This document shows, in pieces, positions 11,570 through 20,606 of a DNA stretch of 64,000 nt; position 1 is the first letter of the stretch; each line of letters begins with the position of its first letter. The DNA comes from Sphingomonas sp. HMP9. Lineage in GTDB: Bacteria; Pseudomonadota; Alphaproteobacteria; Sphingomonadales; Sphingomonadaceae. Both the position numbers and the translations under genes were made by a program. The stretch is taken from the NCBI RefSeq assembly GCF_013374115.1, contig NZ_AP022673.1, positions 1,826,501 to 1,890,500 on the forward strand. Direction: 5' to 3'. The notes beneath the pieces are model-generated. The model saw only the letters and a program-made list of their open reading frames with translations. It did no database searches and had not been told where the DNA came from.

Positions 11570-11745
11570 GTTCACGCCGAGACGCGGAGACGCGGAGCAG
11601 AAAGGGAGAATGGCCTTCAGCGCTGCGCGCGGCTGTTCGACGCCGTAGGCGTCTCGCATCACCAAGCTGAATGCTGGGAGCACGAACGCAGAAATGCGAC
11701 ACGTCGCCTACCTTCTGCTCCGCGTCTCCGCGTCTCCGCGTGAAC
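11570..11745. mobile_element. MITE-like element with long terminal inverted repeats (family E)
   Basis: About 176 bases with ends of roughly 32 bases that are near-perfect inverted copies, made of repeated GGAGACGC units (starts GTTCACGCCGAGACGCGGAG, ends in its complement GTGAAC). No coding frame is inside. The central part resembles the core of the element at 58552, so the family has at least two copies here. It lies between glyQ and glyS. Confidence 0.7.
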
Positions 11746-11764
11746 ACACCTTCTAAAGAGTGCA

Positions 11765-12655
11765 TCATGCGGCCCATCCGTGTTTGTCCATCCAGGCGGC
11801 GCAAGCGCCTTTGGCGAGGTCGCGGACGCGGCCCATATAGGCCTGGCGTTCGGCGACCGAGATCACGCCGCGCGCCTGCAGCAGGTTGAACACGTGGCTG
11901 GCCTTGATCGCCTGCTCGTAGGCGGGGATCGGCAGCGTGTGGTTCAGGCTGTTCTCGCATTCGGCGACGTGCTTGCGGAACTGGTCGAACAGCGAGTCCG
12001 TGTCGGCGACCTCGAAGTTCCACTTCGACATCTCCTGCTCGTTCTCCAGGAACACCTCGCCGTAGGTCACGCCGGCGTCGTTGAACGCGAGGTCGTAGAC
12101 GCTGTCCTTGTCCTGGATATACATCGCCAGCCGCTCGAGCCCGTAGGTCAGCTCGCCCGCGACGGGCTTCATGTCGAAGCCGCCCATCTGCTGGAAATAG
12201 GTGAACTGAGTCACCTCCATGCCGTCGCACCAGACCTCCCAGCCGAGCCCCCACGCGCCGAGCGTCGGGCTTTCCCAGTCGTCCTCGACGAAGCGGATGT
12301 CGTGCTTCAGCATGTCGATGCCGATCGCGGCCAGGCTGCCGAGGTAGAGTTCCTGGAGGTTGGCGGGCGAAGGCTTCAGGATCACCTGATACTGGTAATA
12401 ATGCTGGAGCCGGTTCGGGTTCTCGCCGTAGCGGCCATCGGTCGGGCGGCGGCAGGGCTGGACGAACGCGGCGTTCCACGGCTTCGGCCCGAGCGCGCGC
12501 AGCGTCGTGGCGGTGTGGAAGGTGCCCGCGCCCATTTCCATGTCGTAGGGCTGCAGGATCAGACACCCGTGCTCGCTCCAATAGTCATGGAGCGTGAGGA
12601 TCATGCGCTGGAAGCTGAGAGGCTTTTTCAGGGGCTGGGTCAGGTGCTGGGTCAC
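11765..12655 (-). CDS. glyQ: Glycyl-tRNA synthetase alpha subunit
   Basis: Catalytic subunit of the bacterial alpha2beta2 GlyRS; it forms glycyl-adenylate. The sequence is a typical GlyQ throughout: [57 protein letters not shown], and [18 protein letters not shown]. The GTG at 12655 ([16 protein letters not shown]) gives the usual N-terminus; no good ribosome site is visible and an internal ATG at 12604 looks too short. Length is 296 residues. It is divergent from the GumN-like gene, with only about 60 bases for both promoters. Confidence 0.96.
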   Translation of the reverse strand: MTQHLTQPLKKPLSFQRMILTLHDYWSEHGCLILQPYDMEMGAGTFHTATTLRALGPKPWNAAFVQPCRRPTDGRYGENPNRLQHYYQYQVILKPSPANLQELYLGSLAAIGIDMLKHDIRFVEDDWESPTLGAWGLGWEVWCDGMEVTQFTYFQQMGGFDMKPVAGELTYGLERLAMYIQDKDSVYDLAFNDAGVTYGEVFLENEQEMSKWNFEVADTDSLFDQFRKHVAECENSLNHTLPIPAYEQAIKASHVFNLLQARGVISVAERQAYMGRVRDLAKGACAAWMDKHGWAA

Positions 12656-12717
12656 GGGCGGGCTTTGGCGGATGGGGGTGCGCGAGGCAAGTGGTGCGTT
12701 ACGGTGGGGCGTCCTAC

Positions 12718-13686
12718 ATGGGGGCGACCAACGATAAGGATGCCCTGGCCTTGAAGCTGTTTTCGAAGATCGTCTCGTTCCGTTCCGCCCCGTTCCGGTC
12801 GACTCTGTCTGCAATGGCGATGGCGTTCGCCCTCCCCGCCTGTGCGCAGGTCGCGCCGAAGCCCGTGCAGGCCGCCAACGGTGCCGATCCGGCTTTGTGG
12901 GTGGTAAAGGACAAGGACACGACGATCTATCTGTTCGGGACGATCCATGTGCTGAAACCCGGCATGACGTGGTTCGACGAGGCAGTGAAGACCGCGTTCG
13001 ACCGGTCGCAGCAGGTGGTGCTCGAGCTGGTGATGCCTGATCCGGCCAAGATGCAGACTTTGGTCATGGCGAGCGGCGTGGCGAAGGACGGGCCGACGCT
13101 GACCGAGCAGCTGCCCGCGGACAAGCGCGCGGCGTATGCGAAGGCGGTGACCGATCTGGGGCTGCCGGCGAATGCGTTCGATCGGTTCCGGCCGTGGCTC
13201 GCGGCGACCAACCTGTCGATCGCGCCGCTGTCGAAGCTGGGGTATGATTCGGCGAACGGGCCGGAGCAGGTGATCACCGCGGCGGCGAAGGCGGCGGGCA
13301 AGCCGGTGATCGGGCTGGAGACGGCGGAGCAGCAGCTGGGCTATTTCGGCGGGCTGTCGCAGAAGGCGCAAATCCAGTTTCTGGGGAGCACGATCGACGA
13401 ACTGCCCAAGCTCGAGAGCACGATGGCGACGATGGTCGACGAATGGGCGAAGGGCGATCCCGAGGCGCTCGCGCGCGAGATGAACGACAGTTTGAAGGAC
13501 TCGCCCGAGGTGGCGAAGGTGTTGCTGGTGGATCGTAACGCGCGCTGGGCGGAGTGGGTGAAGACTCGGCTCGGGACGCCGGGGACGGTGTTCGTGGCGG
13601 TGGGTGCGGGGCATCTGGCGGGGCAGGACAGCGTGCAGGCGCAGTTGGCGAAGCTTGGCGTGAAGGCGGAGCGGGTTCGGTATTGA
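12718..13686 (+). CDS. TraB/GumN family protein, exported
   Basis: A 322-residue protein of the TraB/GumN (TIKI-like) family. It shows the family start [22 protein letters not shown] and the C-terminal [16 protein letters not shown] with its conserved GxxH. The N-terminus has a hydrophobic stretch ending LPACAQ, consistent with a lipoprotein or signal peptide. Members are thought to be metal-dependent proteases or hydrolases; the substrate in bacteria is unknown. The ATG at 12718 lies after GGTGGGG; a GTG at 12691 is also possible. Confidence 0.85.
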   Translation: MGATNDKDALALKLFSKIVSFRSAPFRSTLSAMAMAFALPACAQVAPKPVQAANGADPALWVVKDKDTTIYLFGTIHVLKPGMTWFDEAVKTAFDRSQQVVLELVMPDPAKMQTLVMASGVAKDGPTLTEQLPADKRAAYAKAVTDLGLPANAFDRFRPWLAATNLSIAPLSKLGYDSANGPEQVITAAAKAAGKPVIGLETAEQQLGYFGGLSQKAQIQFLGSTIDELPKLESTMATMVDEWAKGDPEALAREMNDSLKDSPEVAKVLLVDRNARWAEWVKTRLGTPGTVFVAVGAGHLAGQDSVQAQLAKLGVKAERVRY

Positions 13687-13693
13687 GGCCCTC

Positions 13694-13773
13694 GTCATCC
13701 TGACGAAAGTCAGGATCCAGAGTCATAGACGTGGCACCAGTAACCCTGGATCCTGACTTTCGTCAGGATGACG
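13694..13773. repeat. Family C palindromic repeat
   Basis: Left arm GTCATCCTGACGAAAGTCAG and right arm CTGACTTTCGTCAGGATGAC pair across about 80 bases, with the inner pair GGATCC. It begins 8 bases after the GumN-like stop codon, so it may end that transcript. Confidence 0.85.
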
Positions 13774-13903
13774 GAGGAGTGTTTGGGGCTGCTCGGGTGA
13801 TTGCAATTCACCCCATCTTCCGCTATGCGCCCGCGCTTCCGGTCCATGGTCATCCCTGGAGGCGTGGGCGGGAAGAACAACAAACGAGTTTCGGAGAATA
13901 CAG

Positions 13904-14602
13904 ATGAGCGACCAGTTGACGCTCGCAGCCGAGACGCGTGACCGGGTTGGCAAGGGAGCCTCCCGGGCGCTGCGTCGTGATGGCCGCGTGCCTGCCGTGA
14001 TCTACGGCCTGAACAAGGAACCCACCTCGGTTCACCTCGAGGAAAAGGCGCTGATGAAGGCGCTGATGACCGGCCACTTCATGAACTCGATCGTGATGGT
14101 CAACGGCATCCGCACGCTGCCGAAGGACGTGTCGTTCCACCCGGTCTCGGATCGCCCGATCCATGTCGACTTCCTGCGCATCGGCGAGCATTCGACCGTG
14201 ACGGTCGCCGTGCCGATCGTGTTCGAGGACGAAGACGACGCGCCGGGCATCAAGAAGGGCAAGGGCGTCCTCAACATCACGCGCCACGAGGTCGAGCTGG
14301 TCGTCGACGCATCGGACATCCCGAGCGAGATCACGATTTCGCTCGCCGGCATGGAGATCGGTGATTCGATCCACATCAGCGACGTGAAACTGCCCAAGGG
14401 CGCCGTGCCCGCGATCGACGACCGCGACTTCGCGATCGCCACGATCGTGCCGCCGACCGTCCCGACCGTCGAGGACGAAGAGCTCGAGGCAGAGGTCGCC
14501 GAGGCGCAGGCTGCCGAGGCTGCTTCGGATGAAGAGCCGGTTGTCGAGCCTAACGACGATAACAACGACGACGACAAGATCACCACGCAGAAGCACGACT
14601 AA
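13904..14602 (+). CDS. rplY: 50S ribosomal protein L25/general stress protein Ctc
   Basis: Binds 5S rRNA in the large ribosomal subunit. At 232 residues it is the long, two-domain CTC type. The N-terminal L25 domain includes [25 protein letters not shown]; the C-terminal beta domain (about 95-190) includes [20 protein letters not shown]. It ends in a Glu/Asp-rich tail. The ATG follows TCGGAGAATACAG. The downstream partner pth is a common pairing, here separated by a terminator and a repeat. Confidence 0.97.
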   Translation: MSDQLTLAAETRDRVGKGASRALRRDGRVPAVIYGLNKEPTSVHLEEKALMKALMTGHFMNSIVMVNGIRTLPKDVSFHPVSDRPIHVDFLRIGEHSTVTVAVPIVFEDEDDAPGIKKGKGVLNITRHEVELVVDASDIPSEITISLAGMEIGDSIHISDVKLPKGAVPAIDDRDFAIATIVPPTVPTVEDEELEAEVAEAQAAEAASDEEPVVEPNDDNNDDDKITTQKHD

Positions 14603-14648
14603 GCGATTGGTCGCCTCGTCTTCGGATGAGGCATGCGACGTGATCTGG

Positions 14649-14687
14649 CGGGCGGGAAAGCTAGGGCTTTCCCGCCCGTTTCGTTTT
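14649..14687 (+). terminator. Rho-independent terminator after rplY
   Basis: Stem of 12 bp (core GGCGGGAAAG / CTTTCCCGCC), a 6-base loop and the run TTTCGTTTT. It is about 45 bases downstream of the rplY stop codon. Confidence 0.85.
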
Positions 14688-14707
14688 AAGGGCGTGCCCT
14701 GCCCTGC

Positions 14708-14788
14708 TGTTCCCCCGCGAAGGCGGGGGCCCAGGATCAAGCAGCGCCATCGCCCGCTACCCTGGGCTCCTGCGTGCGCAGGAGAACG
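14708..14788. repeat. Family B palindromic repeat
   Basis: GTTCCCCCGCGAAGGCGGGG opposite CTCCTGCGTGCGCAGGAGAAC, with inner CCCAGG/CCTGGG. It lies between rplY and pth. Confidence 0.85.
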
Positions 14789-14826
14789 GCGTATGCGGCT
14801 ACCGCGTTATTTTGGAGAATACCGAC

Positions 14827-15396
14827 GTGCAGATCTGGGCGGGACTCGGCAATCCGGGGGCGCAATATGCGATGCACCGGCACAATGTCGGGTTCATGGT
14901 CGCCGACGCGATCGCCGAGGTGCACGGCTTCGGCGCGGTCAAGAAGCAGTTCCAGGGGTGGACGCAGGAGGGCCGGATCGGCTCCACGAAGATCCTGCTG
15001 CTCAAGCCTGCGACCTTCATGAACGACAGCGGCCGCGCGATCGGCGAGGCGCTGCGCTTCTACAAATTGGGCGTCGAGGCGCTGACGGTGTTCCACGACG
15101 AGCTCGACATCGCCCCCTTCCGCGTCAAGGTAAAGACCGGTGGCGGGACCGCGGGACATAACGGGCTGCGCTCGACCGATCAGCATCTGGGGCCGGACTT
15201 TCGCCGCGTGCGCCTCGGGATCGGGCATCCGGGCCACAAGGATCGCGTCACCGGATACGTGCTCGGCAATTACGCCAAGACCGAGATCGAGCCGCTGTCC
15301 GACATGCTCGGCGCGATCGCCGCGGAGGCGGCGTGGCTGGCGGCGGGCGACGACGTCCGCTTCATGAATGATGTCGCTGTGAGGATGCAACCATGA
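14827..15396 (+). CDS. pth: Peptidyl-tRNA hydrolase
   Basis: Recycles peptidyl-tRNA by cleaving its ester bond in the cytoplasm. Length is 189 residues. Motifs: WAGLGNPGAQYAMHRHNVGF (containing the catalytic His and tRNA-binding Asn), KPATFMNDSG, FHDELDI with the catalytic Asp, and KTGGGTAGHNGLRS. The GTG at 14827 follows TTGGAGAATACC. Its stop codon overlaps the next ATG (ATGA), so the two genes are translationally linked. Confidence 0.98.
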   Translation: MQIWAGLGNPGAQYAMHRHNVGFMVADAIAEVHGFGAVKKQFQGWTQEGRIGSTKILLLKPATFMNDSGRAIGEALRFYKLGVEALTVFHDELDIAPFRVKVKTGGGTAGHNGLRSTDQHLGPDFRRVRLGIGHPGHKDRVTGYVLGNYAKTEIEPLSDMLGAIAAEAAWLAAGDDVRFMNDVAVRMQP

Positions 15397-15998
15397 CCAC
15401 CCGTTCGCTGTTCGCCACACGGTTCTACGAGGCCGATCTCGGCGATGACGATTTGGTCGAGGAACTGGAGGACGCGGCGCTCGAACTGTCCAAGGCCGAT
15501 CGCGCGGGTGTCGCTTGGTCGAAGGCGCATGGCTATCGTGGGTACACGTCGTACGCGTCGCTGAACGACCTGCCGTTGCGCGATCCGCGGTTCGGCGATC
15601 TGGTGCGGTTGCTCAACAAGCATGTCGCGCAGTTCGCGAAGGATTGCGCGTTCGATCTGGGCGGGCGGAAGCTGAAGCTCGACAGCCTGTGGGTGAACGT
15701 CCTGAAGCCGGGCGGCGCACATTCGGGGCATATCCATCCGCACAGCGTCGTGTCGGGGACGATGTACGTGACGATTCCGGAAGGCGCGGGCGCGCTGAAG
15801 CTGGAGGATCCGCGGCTGCCGATGATGATGGCCGCGCCGACTCGGCTGGAGGATGCGCCGGAGGATCTGCGGACGTTCGTCTATGCGGTGCCGAAGCCGG
15901 GGAGCGTGTTTCTTTGGGAGAGCTGGCTGCGGCACGAGGTCGTGCCGAATGCTGCGAAGGGCGAGCGGATCAGCATCAGTTTCAATTATCGGTGGTGA
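15393..15998 (+). CDS. Putative 2-oxoglutarate/Fe(II) oxygenase-like protein
   Basis: A 201-residue protein of the small family annotated as putative 2OG-Fe(II) oxygenase (TIGR02466 type). Likely metal ligands are in HSGHIHPHS and a second His in ESWLRHEVVPN, followed by ERISISFNY, in the order expected for a double-stranded beta-helix. The substrate is unknown. It overlaps pth by four bases, so coupling to translation quality control is possible but unproven. Confidence 0.8.
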   Translation: MTTRSLFATRFYEADLGDDDLVEELEDAALELSKADRAGVAWSKAHGYRGYTSYASLNDLPLRDPRFGDLVRLLNKHVAQFAKDCAFDLGGRKLKLDSLWVNVLKPGGAHSGHIHPHSVVSGTMYVTIPEGAGALKLEDPRLPMMMAAPTRLEDAPEDLRTFVYAVPKPGSVFLWESWLRHEVVPNAAKGERISISFNYRW

Positions 15999-16015
15999 GG
16001 GGGCCCTCACCCTCT

Positions 16016-16097
16016 GTCATCCTGACGAAAGTCAGGATCCAGAGCCAAGCAGCGTAGGCGCCCGTTACCCTGGATCCTGACTTTCGTCAGGATGACG
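16016..16097. repeat. Family C palindromic repeat
   Basis: Same arms as at 13694 (GTCATCCTGACGAAAGTCAG and its complement), about 18 bases after the oxygenase-like stop codon. A family B copy follows directly. Confidence 0.85.
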
Positions 16098-16127
16098 GGG
16101 GGGCGCTTCGGGATGACCAAATCTCCC

Positions 16128-16206
16128 GTTTTCCTGCGAACGCAGGAATCCAGGGTTACGGGGTTCGACGTTCTTGACCCTGGGCTCCTGCGTTCGCAGG
16201 AGAACC
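16128..16206. repeat. Family B palindromic repeat
   Basis: TTTTCCTGCGAACGCAGGAA on the left, CTCCTGCGTTCGCAGGAGAAC on the right. It sits between two converging genes, back to back with a family C copy. Confidence 0.8.
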
Positions 16207-16251
16207 GCGGTTTGAGGGGGCGGCGTGCATAACACGCCGCCCCCTCCCCGA

Positions 16252-17316
16252 TCAGGCCGCGGGCATCGACGCCATGTCGATGACGAAGCGGTACTTCACG
16301 TCGCTCTTGACCATGCGCTCATACGCCGGCTCGATCTCGTCCATCCGGATCATCTCGATGTCCGACACCAGGCCGTGCTCATTGCAGAAATCGAGCATTT
16401 CCTGCGTCTCCGCGATCCCGCCGATCAGCGAGCCCGCCAGCTGACGACGGCGGAAGATCAGGTTGCCGACCGAGGGCGACGGATGCGGCTCGGCGGGCAC
16501 GCCGACCAACGTCATCGTGCCATCGCGCTTGAGCAGCTCGAGGAACGGGTCGAGATTGTGCGGTGCGGCAACCGTGTTCAGGATGAAGTCGAAGCTGTTC
16601 ATATGCGCCACCATCGCATCGGCATCCTTCGACACGATCAGGTCCTTGGCGCCCAGACGCTTGGCGTCGTCGCGCTTGCCCGGCGAGGTCGAGAAGACAT
16701 AGACCTCGGCGCCCATCGCGTTGGCGATCTTGACGCCCATGTGGCCGAGACCGCCGAGACCGACGATGCCGACCTTCTGGCCGGGGCCGACCTTCCAGTG
16801 CTTGAGCGGCGAATAGGTGGTGATCCCGGCGCACAGCAGCGGTGCGACCGCGGCGAGATCGCCTTCGGGATGCGAGACCTTCAGCACGAAGCCCTCGTCG
16901 ACGACGATATGGTCCGAATAACCGCCGAACGTGTGGCCGCCGAGCACGGGATCAGGGCCGTTATACGTGCCGACAAACCCGGTCGTCTCGCAATATTGCT
17001 CCTCGCCGTCGGTGCAGGACGGGCACTGGCCGCAGCTGTCGACCATGCAGCCGACGCCGGCAATGTCGCCGACCTTGAACTTGGTGACGTCGTCGCCGAC
17101 CGCGGTGACGCGTCCGACGATCTCGTGCCCCGGAACGCACGGGTACAGCGTGCCGTCCCACTCGCCCTTGGCGGTGTGGAGATCCGAGTGGCAGACGCCG
17201 CAGAACGCAATGTCGATCGCGACGTCGGTCTTGCCCGGCGCGCGGCGCTCGAAGCTGAACGGCGCGAGCGGCGTTGCGGGGGATTGCGCGGCAAAGCCGT
17301 TGGCGGTGGTGGTCAT
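16252..17316 (-). CDS. NAD(P)-dependent zinc alcohol dehydrogenase (YahK/Ahr-like aldehyde reductase)
   Basis: A 354-residue medium-chain dehydrogenase of the cinnamyl-alcohol/YahK group. The catalytic zinc ligands are in CGVCHSDLHTAKGEWDG and the GHE motif (VPGHEIVGRV). The structural zinc Cys are in CGQCPSCTDGEEQYC. The Rossmann motif is GLGGLGHMGVKIA. It probably reduces aldehydes with NADPH in the cytoplasm. The ATG at 17316 follows TTAGGAAT. It stands alone between repeat clusters, divergent from ychF. Confidence 0.93.
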   Translation of the reverse strand: MTTTANGFAAQSPATPLAPFSFERRAPGKTDVAIDIAFCGVCHSDLHTAKGEWDGTLYPCVPGHEIVGRVTAVGDDVTKFKVGDIAGVGCMVDSCGQCPSCTDGEEQYCETTGFVGTYNGPDPVLGGHTFGGYSDHIVVDEGFVLKVSHPEGDLAAVAPLLCAGITTYSPLKHWKVGPGQKVGIVGLGGLGHMGVKIANAMGAEVYVFSTSPGKRDDAKRLGAKDLIVSKDADAMVAHMNSFDFILNTVAAPHNLDPFLELLKRDGTMTLVGVPAEPHPSPSVGNLIFRRRQLAGSLIGGIAETQEMLDFCNEHGLVSDIEMIRMDEIEPAYERMVKSDVKYRFVIDMASMPAA

Positions 17317-17441
17317 GCTATTCCTAAATTCTGACTGGCAGAGCGGGATATACGCACGGGGATCGAGATATCTACCGACCGGTACGGTAATTTTGCTGCA
17401 TTGCGGCAATCGGGTGGATCGATCAGTCGGGCACCCATACT

Positions 17442-17546
17442 CCACCCCGGCGGAGGCCGGGGCCCAATTGGAAAGGTGGCAGTAACAGCGCGCAGAGCGT
17501 TGCCAGAGACGTCCCCCAATTGGGCCCCGGCCTTCGCCGGGGTGGT
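17442..17546. repeat. Family A palindromic repeat in the adh-ychF gap
   Basis: CCCCGGCGGAGGCCGGGGCC and its partner CCCCGGCCTTCGCCGGGG, inner CCAATTGG pairs. It is the main content of the 350-base gap 17317-17666. The flanks should hold the divergent adh and ychF promoters; an AT-richer stretch around 17625-17660 precedes ychF. I see no gene there. Confidence 0.85.
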
Positions 17547-17666
17547 TCACCTCATCAACGTGGCGAATCGAGATACAGGCGCAGGCGTCCTTGCTGGCGT
17601 TCCTCTTCGCCCTGTCCTAAAGCGCCCGCATATTCTTATACCCCAATCTCAAACTGAAGGCATATC

Positions 17667-18764
17667 ATGGGTTTTCGCTGCGGCATCGTGGGGCTGCCGA
17701 ACGTCGGCAAGTCCACCCTCTTCAACGCGCTGACGCAGACGGCCGCGGCGCAGGCGGCGAACTATCCGTTCTGCACGATCGAGCCCAACGTCGGCAATGT
17801 CGGCGTGCCCGACAAGCGGCTCGACTCGCTGGCGAAGATCGCAGGCTCGCAGAAGATCATCGAGACGCAGCTGGGCTTCGTCGACATCGCCGGCCTCGTG
17901 CGCGGCGCGTCGAAGGGCGAAGGGCTCGGCAACCAGTTCCTCGGCAACATCCGCGAGGTCGACGCGATCGTCCACGTGCTGCGCTGTTTCGAGAATGGCG
18001 ACGTGACTCATGTCGACAACAAGGTCGATCCGATCGCCGATGCCGAGACTGTCGAAACGGAACTCATGCTGAGCGATCTCGAAAGCCTCGAGAAGCGCGT
18101 CCCCAACCTCGCCAAGAAGGGCATGCAGGGCGACAAGGAGGCCAAGATCGGCGCCGCCGTGCTGGGCCAGGCGCTAGACCTGCTCCGCGAGGGCAAGCCC
18201 GCGCGGCTGACCGTGCCCAAGGACGAGGACGAGGCGCGCGTGTTCGCACAGGCGCAGTTGCTGACCGCCAAGCCCGTCCTGTACGTGTGCAACGTCGACG
18301 AGGGCGATGCTGCGAACGGCAATGCGCTATCGGCGCGCGTGTTCGAGAAGGCCGCGGCCGAGGGCGCCGAGGCGGTCGTCGTGTCGGCGGCGATCGAGGC
18401 GGAGATCGCGACGATGCCCGCCGAGGATCGCGGCGAGTTCCTGGGCGAGCTGGGGCTGGAAGAGACCGGCCTCGCGCGCGTCATCACCGCAGGCTACAAG
18501 CTGCTCCAACTGCTGACCTTCTTCACGGTCGGCCCGAAGGAAGCGCGCGCCTGGACCGTCCATGCGGGCGCGACCGCGCCGCAGGCCGCGGGCGAGATCC
18601 ACGGCGATTTCGAAAAGGGCTTCATCCGCGCCGAGACGATCGCGTTCGACGACTTCATCGCGCTGGGCGGGGAATCCAAGGCACGCGAGGCAGGCAAGCT
18701 GCGCGCCGAGGGCAAGGCGTATGTCGTCCATGACGGCGACGTGATGCACTTCCTGCATAGTTGA
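17667..18764 (+). CDS. ychF: YchF/OLA1-type ribosome-binding ATPase
   Basis: A 365-residue Obg-related P-loop protein that prefers ATP and binds ribosomes. Walker A is GLPNVGKST and switch/G3 is [23 protein letters not shown]-like C-terminal domain carries [16 protein letters not shown] and ends MHFLHS. It is complete and single-copy in type. Confidence 0.97.
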   Translation: MGFRCGIVGLPNVGKSTLFNALTQTAAAQAANYPFCTIEPNVGNVGVPDKRLDSLAKIAGSQKIIETQLGFVDIAGLVRGASKGEGLGNQFLGNIREVDAIVHVLRCFENGDVTHVDNKVDPIADAETVETELMLSDLESLEKRVPNLAKKGMQGDKEAKIGAAVLGQALDLLREGKPARLTVPKDEDEARVFAQAQLLTAKPVLYVCNVDEGDAANGNALSARVFEKAAAEGAEAVVVSAAIEAEIATMPAEDRGEFLGELGLEETGLARVITAGYKLLQLLTFFTVGPKEARAWTVHAGATAPQAAGEIHGDFEKGFIRAETIAFDDFIALGGESKAREAGKLRAEGKAYVVHDGDVMHFLHS

Positions 18765-18782
18765 GCGTTTGGCGGTGGCGGG

Positions 18783-19184
18783 TCAGCGATAGTCCTCGCA
18801 GGCTATCCCGTCGCCGTCACCGTCCATGCCGGCACGATAGCCCGGCTGGCCGCGGTAGAGCGGCGCGGCGCCCGCCGCTCGCACGTCGCGGCATCCGCCG
18901 TAATGCACCGCGCTTTCGGACGGGGCGCTGGTCGATTGGCGGGCCGGTGTCGACGATCCATAGGCCGGCCGATCGATATTGTAGGGCTCGGCGTCGGCTA
19001 CGCGCCGGGCCGGTGCGACCATAGGGCGCGTCGACGCGGGCGGCGCTGTGACCGCCGGATCGGGCCGCGGTCTGGTATCGACGAGCGCCGGGGCTGCGAT
19101 CGGCGGCGGTTCGGTGGCTTTCCAGACACCGGCAAACATCAATGTCGAGGCGATCGCAGTGACCGCGATAAAGGAACGCTCCAT
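18783..19184 (-). CDS. Excalibur calcium-binding domain protein, secreted
   Basis: A 133-residue protein with an N-terminal hydrophobic anchor or signal, then a long Pro/Ala-rich linker, and a C-terminal Excalibur domain. The domain shows Cys in YGGCRDVRAAGAAPLYRG and the EF-hand-like DGDGDGIACE. Such domains occur on secreted or surface proteins; function is unknown. The start at 19184 follows AAGG. It converges on ychF with an 18-base gap. Confidence 0.85.
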   Translation of the reverse strand: MERSFIAVTAIASTLMFAGVWKATEPPPIAAPALVDTRPRPDPAVTAPPASTRPMVAPARRVADAEPYNIDRPAYGSSTPARQSTSAPSESAVHYGGCRDVRAAGAAPLYRGQPGYRAGMDGDGDGIACEDYR

Positions 19185-19313
19185 GGCGTGACCTTACGGG
19201 CGTACTGGTTGACGAAGATTTATCGTCGGTTCGGCCTCTGGGGGTGCGACGGTACGGGCGCGATGCCTCCTATGGGGAGGGAATCAGACGTTCAACTTTT
19301 GGGGTTTCTTCAA

Positions 19314-19748
19314 TCAGCTGGCAGTTACGGAGACTGATCGCAGCCGAGCCCCGGGCAGCATTTTACATCCCTCTTCTATCGCTATCCCCGCGGACGCTTG
19401 TCGTGGTCCGGCAACCCGGAACAAAGAAACGGATGGGGCAAGAAACAAAAGGCCATTCGCCCCCGGTCGTGAACGCTCAAACGTTGCCACGGCGTCCTGA
19501 GAGGCATGGTTCGACACCGACAATCTGGGACGATCTCGCCCATTGAGCCCTGTCGTTGTTAGCTGGGTACGGCTTTCATCATCCATAGTGGATAAGTCGT
19601 ATGTATATACGGGCTGAACAGGCGCGGCCGAGCTTGGCAGACGGTGAGCTATCGCCGAGAACCGGGCGGCGCACTCACTGAGGGTCTCAGGTGCCTGACC
19701 GCAGGCCGCTACTAGAAAGGCGACCGAGATAGCCGCAGCGCTTCGCAT
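19314..19748 (-). CDS. Hypothetical lipoprotein
   Basis: A 144-residue product whose start at 19748 follows GGAAGG. The signal peptide ends in the lipobox VAAC (SVAFLVAACGQAPE), so it is probably a membrane lipoprotein. The mature part includes several polar stretches and two further Cys; I recognise no domain. Base composition is less GC-rich than its neighbours. Confidence 0.55.
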   Translation of the reverse strand: MRSAAAISVAFLVAACGQAPETLSECAARFSAIAHRLPSSAAPVQPVYTYDLSTMDDESRTQLTTTGLNGRDRPRLSVSNHASQDAVATFERSRPGANGLLFLAPSVSLFRVAGPRQASAGIAIEEGCKMLPGARLRSVSVTAS

Positions 19749-19831
19749 ACAAAACCTTCCAAATCCTGCTCGCAATCATACACGGATACCTCTCATCGGA
19801 AAGACCGGTCACGAACGACCGGAATTGAGCG

Positions 19832-20070
19832 TTAGCTGTCGGCCTTGGTATGATCACGCAATGCCAGCGGCTGTCTTGCGGGTTTGCGGCCGGCTGCGGC
19901 GACGATGACGGCGCTGGACAGGAGGATGCTGGAGACGAGCGCGCCGACCGACAGCAGGCCGGCGGTCGTTACTGCGGCGTCAAACGTGGTGCGCTTGCCG
20001 ATCCGGATCGAGACTGTGGCGGCGGAGGTTTGGCGGGTTTTGGTTCGCTCGGGGGCGTTGGGGTCTTCAT
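19832..20070 (-). pseudogene. Possible small single-pass membrane protein, frame broken
   Basis: One frame begins MKTPTPPSEPKPAKPPPPQ at 20070 but then stops early. The overlapping frame continues IRIGKRTTFDAAVTTAGLL, a hydrophobic segment, and a charged tail to a stop at 19832. Together they would form one coherent protein of about 80 residues: a Pro/Lys N-terminus, one membrane helix and a polar tail. Either a single-base frameshift broke it, or only the downstream frame (open from 20275) is used. The start is weak. Confidence 0.3.
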
Positions 20071-20193
20071 GCGGCGAGGCTGGACCTTTCGCGGCTTTCG
20101 GGCAAGGCGGCGCGGTGCGGCCGCGAGGGTTGGGGCGCGTTCGGCGCGAGACTGGCTGGTTGTGGCGCGTCGCGCGGGGGGTAGACCGGCGGC

Positions 20194-20556
20194 ATGATCG
20201 CGCGTCTGATCCTGGCTTTGCTCCTTGCCGCGTTTGCGTTTCCTGCGGTGGCGCCGGCGGCGTGCCATGACGCATCTATGTCGCGCGGCCACGGCGTCGT
20301 GATGGATATGGCGGGGATGCGCGGGACGCGGGCGGCGATATCGGATCATGCGTCGGACCAGCGGCCGGATCACGAACCCGACCGCAAGGCGACCCCGCTG
20401 CATGGCTGTATCGGGTGCGTCCCGCCTTCGAACTGGAACGCCGCTCGGGTTCTCGGGCCGGCGTTGCGGGAACCGGCGATGGTGACCGAGCGGGCGGCGG
20501 TGCTGGATCTCGGGGCTGGCGTCGCGCCGGCGTTGCGGCCTCCGCGAGACGCCTGA
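20194..20556 (+). CDS. Small secreted His/Met/Cys protein, DUF2946/CopL-like
   Basis: A 120-residue product with a clear signal peptide (IARLILALLLAAFAFPAVAPA). The mature part is rich in His and Met and has a Cys pair in HGCIGCVPPS plus Cys in AACHDASM. The layout resembles the small metal-binding proteins (DUF2946, CopL) found upstream of copper-resistance genes. The next gene, 50 bases downstream, encodes a Met/His-rich outer-membrane protein, which supports a metal-related pair. Copper is inference. Confidence 0.6.
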   Translation: MIARLILALLLAAFAFPAVAPAACHDASMSRGHGVVMDMAGMRGTRAAISDHASDQRPDHEPDRKATPLHGCIGCVPPSNWNAARVLGPALREPAMVTERAAVLDLGAGVAPALRPPRDA

Positions 20557-20606
20557 TCGTTGGGTGCTGACGCACCCCGATGTTTAGGCGTTTCAAGGAT
20601 ATAACG

